The notes beneath the pieces are model-generated. The model worked only from the letters and a program-made list of their open reading frames with translations, had not been told where the DNA came from and made no database searches. Below are positions 7,178-11,700 of a DNA stretch of 11,700 bases, piece by piece. The translations under genes were made by a program, and so were the position numbers. Source of the DNA: an uncultured Collinsella sp. (GTDB lineage Bacteria; Actinomycetota; Coriobacteriia; Coriobacteriales; Coriobacteriaceae); NCBI GenBank assembly GCA_900556675.1, contig USQE01000023.1, positions 1-11,700 on the forward strand. The letters run 5' to 3'. How positions within the stretch are numbered: the stretch's first letter is position 1; each line of letters opens with the position of its first letter.

Positions 7178-7375
7178 ACGCCGCCAAGCCAAAAGGGCGC
7201 CGCGGCACCCAAAACCGCTTCGACAGCTCCAATAACCATCCCAGCCGCGCCTAAAATCGCCAAGTAGCCCCAGCGATCACCCCGATTAGGCCCAAAGCCA
7301 CCCAAACAGCCTTGGTGACCGCCCCAATCTGGCCTTCACAAGCCTCGTGGCCACATCCAGATAGCCTTCCCATAA
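7178..7375. other. Non-coding stretch between the tRNA terminator and the palindromic element
   Basis: No supported gene. On the minus strand two overlapping frames each encode a hydrophobic stretch: W-V-A-L-G-L-I-G-V-I-A-G around 7260-7305, and a longer one rich in A, G, V and L around 7180-7270. Neither has a ribosome site, and the second frame runs on through the tRNA terminator with no stop before it. It could be the frameshifted remnant of a small membrane-protein gene, or chance. Confidence 0.35.
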
Positions 7376-7559
7376 TCAGGTCTAATACTTTTCCCGAGAA
7401 GTGAACGAGCTTATTTGGGCCACCGAAGCATCCACACTTTTCGAAGCAAAAACCGCAGGATTCCAATGACAAAACCGCAGGAAATAAGCCACCAAAAGTG
7501 TCGATGTTTCGGGGGTCCGTTTTGACTCGTTCACTTCTCGGGAAAAGTATTAGACCTGA
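7376..7559. repeat. 184-bp palindromic element with perfect 34-bp terminal inverted repeats
   Basis: Positions 7376-7409 and 7526-7559 are exact reverse complements over all 34 bases. After a poorly matched 13-nt step the symmetry resumes: 7423-7441 and 7494-7512 match at 17 of 19 positions. The arms are therefore about 66 nt around a central segment of 52 nt. The centre contains a direct repeat AAAACCGCAGGA (7449-7460 and 7471-7482). There is no complete gene inside and no clear target-site duplication at the ends. It begins 36 nt beyond the stop of the DUF559-like gene and could act as its 3' hairpin. Size and structure suit a non-autonomous (MITE-like) or dispersed palindromic repeat; copy number cannot be judged here. 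Confidence 0.88.
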
Positions 7560-7595
7560 AAATAAGGCCCCTGGCCCCACCCCTAGCAACCGCCC

Positions 7596-8699
7596 CTACC
7601 AATGTTGACGCGCCTCGATAACCGTTTGCCAAAGCTTAAAACGCTTCGTTTCGACGCGCTTGAGGGCAAAATATCGCTGTTCCTCGCTCATGGGCTTGTT
7701 AAAAATGGGTCGCTTATTCCGATGCAGCTTCCGCCGGATGCGTTCGCACAGCCGAACGAGCTTGTCGTAGTCATTTGCCTGGTCAGTCGTCACGGTAAAG
7801 TACGCCACGCCGCTCAGCAGCTGTAACTCGTTGCGGCGCTCGGCATCCTTGTGGATCTTCTCGCTTCCGTCGTGGATGGCATCGCTGTCGTAATCGACCA
7901 TCGCGGTCAGTACCTCTGGCAGCAGCCCGGCCTTTACTTTATCCATGCCCACCTCGACTTTAGCCGTAAGCGTTATGTCGGGCGTGCGTTCCAACACGCG
8001 AAGCCTGCGATTGCGCCCATCGTTGTATCCATCGCGGATGAAGACCTTCTTGTTGAGCTCGGCCTTGCCCAATGCATACCCGCCGTAGCGCGTAGGCAGC
8101 GACATAAACATGCACAGCCCCGATTCCCTCGGAGAGCGCGACCCCTCGATCACATATGCAAGGAGCGCCTTTGCCTTCGCAAGATCTCTCACCTTGGGGG
8201 ACTTCTCGATATACGCCGCGATGAGCTCCTTGGTCGTGAGCCTGCCATCGCGCATGCCCGCATCCCTGCTTGTTGCCCCACCGGGAGCAAGGTTATCCAG
8301 CCGATAGTCCGATGTCATGGCATAACCGGCATAGATGGCCGCCGCTGCATCGTCATCGTGCGCGGCCTGCAAAAACGCCAGCTCGGGAGAGCATACGTAC
8401 GCATCCAGGTCGCCTCTCCAGTGGCCCAGCGAGATAAACGAACCTGCTGGGAGCTCGTTGGTGCACAGGTGCGTCTTAACATGCTTGCTCCGCCGACGGT
8501 CGGCTCGCAACGGCACCAGCAAATCCAGCGTTTCGATCCCCAGGTCGTAGCGATCGATAAACTCCTGCGCCTCCTGGTCGCAGAGCGCGCAGGCGTCCGC
8601 AATCGACACGACCTTTGGTTCCGAATCCCCAAAGCGCGGGTTCGGGATGTGTGCCAAGAGCGCCAGCGCAGCGTTATGTGAAACGATAAAGTGCCCCAT
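7596..8699 (-). CDS. DUF559-like (Vsr-fold) protein of unknown function
   Basis: 367 aa from the ATG at 8699. The frame is open 29 codons further up to a TTG, but that part is Arg-rich and unconvincing. The N-terminal half (1-170) is not recognised. The C-terminal part resembles actinobacterial DUF559/Vsr-fold proteins: E-G-S-R-S-P-R-E-S at 185-193 matches the family's G-S-x-S-P-x-E motif (E192). Further on, V-D-Y-D-S-D-A-I-H at 268-276 and K-D-A-E-R-R-N-E-L at 284-292 match the usual E-x-D/H and D-x-x-R-x-x-x-L segments, and a hydrophobic V-A-Y-F-T-V-T strand follows. Nuclease activity is possible but not shown. No secretion signal is visible. Such orphan genes may belong to AbiEi-like or defence modules, but no toxin or methylase neighbour is present here. 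It is a single-gene unit, divergent from the DUF5710 gene. Confidence 0.75.
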   Translation of the reverse strand: MGHFIVSHNAALALLAHIPNPRFGDSEPKVVSIADACALCDQEAQEFIDRYDLGIETLDLLVPLRADRRRSKHVKTHLCTNELPAGSFISLGHWRGDLDAYVCSPELAFLQAAHDDDAAAAIYAGYAMTSDYRLDNLAPGGATSRDAGMRDGRLTTKELIAAYIEKSPKVRDLAKAKALLAYVIEGSRSPRESGLCMFMSLPTRYGGYALGKAELNKKVFIRDGYNDGRNRRLRVLERTPDITLTAKVEVGMDKVKAGLLPEVLTAMVDYDSDAIHDGSEKIHKDAERRNELQLLSGVAYFTVTTDQANDYDKLVRLCERIRRKLHRNKRPIFNKPMSEEQRYFALKRVETKRFKLWQTVIEARQHW

Positions 8700-8705
8700 G
8701 GCGCG

Positions 8706-8711
8706 AAGATA
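8706..8711 (-). promoter_or_regulatory. Possible -10 element giving a leaderless mRNA for the DUF559-like gene
   Basis: TATCTT on the minus strand ends 6 nt before the ATG at 8699, and no Shine-Dalgarno sequence is visible before that ATG. A TANNNT box at this distance is the classical layout of leaderless genes in actinobacteria. There is no good -35. Confidence 0.4.
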
Positions 8712-8821
8712 GCACGCGCGTCGGCGGCGGCTCGTGACCCTGGCGAGTTTTCGGCAAACGACCAGCAGTTTTTTGCCGCGACGCAACCAAAGTGTTCATT
8801 CGTCGACGTCTAAATGCAAAT

Positions 8822-8894
8822 CCGTCAAGCTTTTGGCAAGGTTGCCGCTCAACTGACCAAAAGCTGACCATGCACTTGCCCATTTGCTTGACGG
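8822..8894. repeat. Nested inverted repeat in the divergent intergenic region
   Basis: CCGTCAAGC (8822-8830) pairs with GCTTGACGG (8886-8894) and, further in, GGCAAG (8835-8840) pairs with CTTGCC (8875-8880). An alternative inner hairpin pairs AGCTTTTGG (8828-8836) with CCAAAAGCT (8857-8865), and the two foldings exclude each other. It lies between the divergent genes at 8699 and 9017. It may be an operator or an RNA switch-like leader, or a decayed palindromic element; the rest of 8700-9016 shows nothing clear. Confidence 0.6.
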
Positions 8895-9004
8895 CACGCC
8901 CCCGCCAAAATGCTCCGCGACTTCTCGGGCGGTCGAAGCGCTCGTTTAGCAACCACACACCCGCCGCTGGGGTATCCTTGGAGCACATGCACCGCAAGCC
9001 ACAC

Positions 9005-9011
9005 AAAGGAG
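9005..9011 (+). promoter_or_regulatory. Ribosome binding site deciding the start at 9017
   Basis: AAAGGAG, 5 nt before the ATG at 9017. It favours this start over the in-frame ATG at 8987 and over the much longer open frame that begins at 8792. Confidence 0.8.
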
Positions 9012-9016
9012 CCGCC

Positions 9017-9715
9017 ATGCGCACCGAGCTCGATGTTCCCTTTTCGCACAAAGACGAGGCCAAGGCTCTGGGCGCCAAGTGGGACCGGGTCAAGAAGATC
9101 TGGTACGTGCCCGATGGCGTCAACCCCGAGCCCTTTGCCGCGTGGCTGCCCGGCGTGGATCGCTCCGACCCCAGCGCGCCCTACATCTACCTGGTGCTGG
9201 GCAAGCGCGAATGTTGGAAGTGTCACGAGCAGACGACGGTCGCGGCCTTTGGCATTCCGTATTGGGCGGCCGAGGACTCGGGCAGCAAGGCTGCGCCCAG
9301 CGCAGCGCCCTCCATGGACGACGCTGGCCACATCGCAATCGACACCGCCCGCGCCAACGCCGTGGCCATCGTCCCCGCGCTGGGCTGCGTGCCGGCCGAG
9401 ATCCGCGACTACCTGCGCGAGCGCTGCGGCTACAAGCCCGTAACGTCGCGCACCACCAAGACCGTATCGCTCGCCAGCACCTGCACCGGCTGCGGCGCGC
9501 TGCAAGGCAGCCATTACCTGTTCGAGGAGCCCACGTCGCCGTTTGCACTCACGGCCATCAACAAGCTACCCGCGCTGGAGTTCGTGCGCGTGGAAGTCGC
9601 CGGCGTCTACGGCATCCCCGCGAGCCAAGGCGACTTTGACCAGGCGCTCTTCACCTGGGCACGCGATCACCACACCCAGTTCCACAAGAGCCTGTTCGAG
9701 GGGATCTACCTGTAG
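9017..9715 (+). CDS. DUF5710-domain protein with a four-cysteine zinc site
   Basis: 232 aa. Residues 3-44 match the DUF5710 pattern: hydrophobic-V-P-F, K-x-E-A-K-x-L-G-A-x-W-D, K-x-W-Y-V-P and a W near 43. That small domain occurs in plasmid primases of the TraC type and in many small uncharacterised proteins. It is followed by C-W-K-C (C66, C69) and, much later, C-T-G-C (C156, C159), which together could bind one zinc ion. A segment between (about 86-130) is Ala-rich. The C-terminal part (about 160-232) ends in a W-A-R-D-H-H segment. No signal peptide is seen, so it is cytoplasmic; nucleic-acid binding is a reasonable guess but not shown. It stands alone and diverges from the DUF559-like gene. 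A TATCCT box at 8973-8978 is a weak candidate -10. The short ATG-GTG-type alternatives upstream lack support. Confidence 0.85.
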   Translation: MRTELDVPFSHKDEAKALGAKWDRVKKIWYVPDGVNPEPFAAWLPGVDRSDPSAPYIYLVLGKRECWKCHEQTTVAAFGIPYWAAEDSGSKAAPSAAPSMDDAGHIAIDTARANAVAIVPALGCVPAEIRDYLRERCGYKPVTSRTTKTVSLASTCTGCGALQGSHYLFEEPTSPFALTAINKLPALEFVRVEVAGVYGIPASQGDFDQALFTWARDHHTQFHKSLFEGIYL

Positions 9716-9722
9716 GGCAAAA

Positions 9723-9781
9723 CTCGAAAATCGAGTCCAGATTTCCTCGAAAATCGAGTGTGAAAATCCTCGTAAATCGAG
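9723..9781. repeat. Three near-palindromes at exact 23-bp spacing
   Basis: CTCGAAAATCGAG occurs at 9723-9735 and 9746-9758, and the variant CTCGTAAATCGAG at 9769-9781. The starts are exactly 23 bp apart, about two helical turns, so all copies face the same side of the DNA. Each is a short inverted repeat (CTCGA/TCGAG around an AT centre). The 10-bp spacers differ but are partly alike. They begin 7 nt after the stop of the DUF5710 gene. Possible roles are a cooperative protein-binding array or a fragment of a dispersed repeat. Confidence 0.8.
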
Positions 9782-9814
9782 TATGCGCAAGTAGCCGAAT
9801 TGCCAACTCGAAGG

Positions 9815-9925
9815 CTACAGCCCCAGAATGTGCTCCAGATAGCCCTTATTGAACCAGAACGACTGCCTGGTCATGTCACCGGCGTACCCCACCGCATCGG
9901 CGAGGCCATGGTTGCGGTGTACGGG
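9815..9925 (-). pseudogene. Probable C-terminal remnant of an unidentified gene
   Basis: On the minus strand a 36-codon frame follows an in-frame TAG (9926-9928) and ends in its own TAG (9815-9817). It has no usable start near its beginning, but its sequence looks like real protein (H-G-L-A-D-A-V-G-Y-A-G-D-M, then S-F-W-F-N-K-G-Y-L-E-H-I-L). Just upstream another frame reads F-G-Y-S-P-Y-T-A-T-M-A, which suggests a frameshift. I do not recognise the parent family. It is the only gene-like content of 9782-9950. Confidence 0.45.
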
Positions 9926-9953
9926 CTATAGCCGAACCAATATTGATATAAAC

Positions 9954-9993
9954 AAGACGAGGGCCAGTTCAAACCTGAACTGGCCCTCGTCTT
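9954..9993 (-). terminator. Bidirectional intrinsic terminator after the 316-aa TasA-like gene
   Basis: An 18-bp perfect stem (9954-9971 with 9976-9993) with a 4-nt loop. On the minus strand it is followed by TTGTTTATAT, 27 nt after the stop of the gene at 10021. On the plus strand the stem ends in TTTT, so it can also stop transcription from the left. Confidence 0.9.
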
Positions 9994-10020
9994 TTATCAA
10001 AGTTGCTAGCAGCGTTTACA

Positions 10021-10971
10021 CTACTTTGAATCAGCTACGATGCCAACCAAGCTGACCGTTACGTCAAAGGTCGGGCTTCCTTCGCCCACATCGAGGCCAG
10101 ACATATTCTGACAATCGCTGTCGGTGCCTTCCATCCAAACGACAACTTTCATGTTCGTGCCGTTGTAATCGACGTTCGAAGCGACCTTTTGCGCGTTGCC
10201 GCTCGGCCTAATGTAGCCTTCGCCCGCTTTCGTGGCACCCCAGTTATTGCCGTTTTGATCGAGCGAATCGGTGCCAGAAAGATGCAAATACGTAGGGGCA
10301 ACAACCTCGTTCAGAGATTCAGAGTTGACACACGACCAACCTGCAACGGTAGTCACATCGTTGCCCGTATCGGCTGTCGAGGGAGCAGCTGGCGCATAGA
10401 CAACGCGCAGCTCGCCGTTAATTACAATGCCCACGCGCAGGCTGTCTTTGATTTTGTCGAACCATTTCTGCGTGCCGCCATGCTGCGTAATCGTTATGAG
10501 CGAGCCGTTGCTCGCATCCAAATACACGTCGGCAACGCCGGTGTTCGCCACGGTATACAGCGTGTAATTCGCAACGGTGAATGCATAGTAATCGTTGCCT
10601 TGAATAGTGTACTTGCCGGGATTCTCACCCGAAATGGATGTGTCGACCTTTTGATAGGTGCTCACATTAACGCCCTGCCAGCTTTGGGGAACGTACCAGT
10701 TTTTGGCATCGTTCGTCGATGAAGGGCTAATCTCGTGACCGGCTGCGGAAGCGACCGTGGAGGTGTCGGAGCCGTGGTCGGGTGTGTCACCCTCAACGAT
10801 TTGGAGTACCATGCCATTCGCTTGAGCGGAAATGGTGCTGGTAGTCGCATGAACTCTACTATTCGTGACAAACCATGCGTAGGTAGTTGCAGAAAGCGCC
10901 ACCGCCGAGACGACGACGGTCAACGCTGCCCCAACAAGCTGAACCTTGAGCCTCTTTACTGAATCGTGCAT
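10021..10971 (-). CDS. TasA-like secreted protein with SipW-type signal sequence
   Basis: 316 aa; the ATG at 10971 has a strong AGGGAGG ribosome site 8 nt upstream. Basic residues K6, R7 and K9 precede a hydrophobic helix (about 11-28) ending in A-T-T-Y-A-W-F-V (28-35). The mature part has many Ser, Thr, Asn and Gly and is probably beta-rich. Shared family features are Y-T-L-Y and D-V-Y-L (136-151), S-L-R-V-G-I-V at 177-183 and V-W-M-E-G-T-D-S-D-C at 278-287. C214 and C287 could form a disulphide. By eye it uses more A/T-ending codons than the left operon. An intrinsic terminator lies just upstream and another downstream, so its dose is probably set by read-through from the gene to its right. 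No peptidase is encoded beside it in the window; the one at 2514-3260 could serve it. Confidence 0.85.
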   Translation of the reverse strand: MHDSVKRLKVQLVGAALTVVVSAVALSATTYAWFVTNSRVHATTSTISAQANGMVLQIVEGDTPDHGSDTSTVASAAGHEISPSSTNDAKNWYVPQSWQGVNVSTYQKVDTSISGENPGKYTIQGNDYYAFTVANYTLYTVANTGVADVYLDASNGSLITITQHGGTQKWFDKIKDSLRVGIVINGELRVVYAPAAPSTADTGNDVTTVAGWSCVNSESLNEVVAPTYLHLSGTDSLDQNGNNWGATKAGEGYIRPSGNAQKVASNVDYNGTNMKVVVWMEGTDSDCQNMSGLDVGEGSPTFDVTVSLVGIVADSK

Positions 10972-10995
10972 ACCCGTCGCCTCCCTTCATTAAGG

Positions 10996-11029
10996 AAAAG
11001 GGCAGGATCCCGGGCTGGGAACCTGCCCT
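10996..11029 (-). terminator. Intrinsic terminator (possible attenuator) between two TasA-like genes
   Basis: On the minus strand an AGGGCA/TGCCCT stem continues inward to 12 pairs out of 13 (one T-T mismatch) around a 5-nt loop and is followed at once by TTTTCC. It starts 25 nt after the stop of the gene at 11054 and ends 24 nt before the next ATG, just ahead of its ribosome site. No promoter is visible between it and the next gene, so partial read-through is likely. Confidence 0.85.
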
Positions 11030-11053
11030 CTTAAGCCAGCGTACAAACGCAGA

Positions 11054-11700
11054 CTATTTGTTGGCTGCCTTAGCCTTAAAGAAAACCGTCATCTTTGCAG
11101 TATCGGTCAACAGGTTATTCTCAAGATTCGTGGTTTTAACTACATCATCCTTGCCCTCGTAGTAAAGGTAAACATGGACTGCAGTATCCTGACCAGCGGT
11201 GATATCGCCAAGAGTTACAGCGGCATTCTGATCAGCAGAAGTAAGCTTAACCTCGAACTCAGTCGAGTTCGCCTTCTGTCCGTATACTACCCAAGTGTTC
11301 CCGCTATCGTTCGTAACCAGCACGCGCAAGGCCTTCATGAGCTCAGAGCTTGACGCTGCATTCTTGGCAACTTCGACTTTATCAACTTCGAGATTAGTCA
11401 GATTCTGACCCTTAGAGCTGATGTTGTAATCCTGCTGAAGCGCATAGCTGCCCTTCACTGCTGCAGCAGTAGATCCAGCGGTTTCGGCATTGTTCGGGTC
11501 CTTGCAAAGCTCGAGTGCACTATTAAGCGTACCATCATCAAGTTCCTTACCGAAGCCAGTCATCCACTGTCCCTTAGTGGCACCGGTTTCCTCGCCGTAG
11601 GTCGCGGGGAAGAGAGCTTTCTTCTCGACATTAGTAGTGACTGTAGTGGTGTCAACCCCACTTGCGCCCGTCATACCATTCGTGATGGTCATAAACGCAG
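11054..11700 (-). CDS. TasA-like secreted protein, N-terminus cut by the window edge
   Basis: The last 214 residues are visible, ending at a TAG at 11054. The frame stays open to the right edge, so the ATG at 11692 is probably internal and the signal sequence lies outside the window. Family features are K-A-L-R-V-L-V (equivalent to A-L-R-V-G in the paralogues) and V-Y-L-Y-Y-E-G-K-D-D near the end, where the usual Cys after E-G-x-D is absent. The visible part contains a single Cys, in the L-C-K-D-P-N segment, and is rich in Asn, Thr, Lys and Ala. Its base composition is the lowest-GC of the window (25 of 60 in 11101-11160). It precedes the attenuator-like terminator, so it is probably the more abundant product of the pair, perhaps the main subunit (inference). 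Confidence 0.75.
   Translation of the reverse strand, partial: AFMTITNGMTGASGVDTTTVTTNVEKKALFPATYGEETGATKGQWMTGFGKELDDGTLNSALELCKDPNNAETAGSTAAAVKGSYALQQDYNISSKGQNLTNLEVDKVEVAKNAASSSELMKALRVLVTNDSGNTWVVYGQKANSTEFEVKLTSADQNAAVTLGDITAGQDTAVHVYLYYEGKDDVVKTTNLENNLLTDTAKMTVFFKAKAANK

Noticed and set aside
6988..7305. Minus-strand open frame across the tRNA
   Set aside because: Its middle is the antisense translation of the tRNA, a well-known spurious ORF; it starts with TTG and lacks a ribosome site.
7251..7589. 112-codon minus-strand frame covering the palindromic element
   Set aside because: Most of it is translated palindrome, and no ribosome site precedes its start or the internal ATG at 7373.
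9723..9781. CRISPR array
   Set aside because: Only three 13-bp units with 10-bp intervals, no spacers of usual length and no cas genes nearby.

Overview
The window looks like chromosomal DNA of a gut actinobacterium of the class Coriobacteriia, probably Collinsella or a close relative. This rests on the overall high GC content with strong G/C preference at third codon positions in most genes, on several paralogous surface proteins whose signal sequences end in a T-Y-A-W-F-type motif, and on a DUF559-like orphan gene of a kind I associate with these genomes. The genus is an inference; no rRNA or marker gene is present.

Left region (1-6829, all minus strand, so transcribed right to left). A tightly packed operon starts near 6829. 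It encodes four paralogous TasA-like proteins with SipW-type signal sequences (294, 278, 318 and 267 aa), then an ER-type (Ser/His) signal peptidase I of the SipW class. An 8-nt overlap follows, into a membrane-anchored McrB-like AAA+ ATPase, and the last gene, cut by the left edge, is a DUF2357 (McrC-like) protein. The peptidase is the obvious processing enzyme for the four secreted proteins. The McrB/McrC-like pair at the end of the same operon has no obvious place in fibre or surface assembly and is the most interesting feature of the window.

Middle region (6830-10020, mixed strands). This holds a plus-strand tRNA-Val(GAC) with a clear promoter and terminator, and a 184-bp palindromic element with perfect 34-bp ends. 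It also has a minus-strand DUF559-like (Vsr-fold) protein gene with a possible leaderless start, and a divergent plus-strand gene for a DUF5710 protein with a four-cysteine zinc site. Then come three copies of a 13-bp near-palindrome at exact 23-bp spacing, and a probable C-terminal gene remnant. The region reads as an insertion-prone spacer between two blocks of TasA-like genes.

Right region (10021-11700, minus strand). Two further TasA-like genes lie here: the end of one that enters from the right edge, and a complete 316-aa one. A strong intrinsic terminator lies between them and a second one follows. Parts of this block are clearly lower in GC (25 of 60 bases in 11101-11160, against 49 of 60 in 5221-5280; both are extremes). 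In all, six TasA-like paralogues share an E-G-x-D signature near the C-terminus, which suggests subunits of one surface fibre or matrix, or alternative versions of one.
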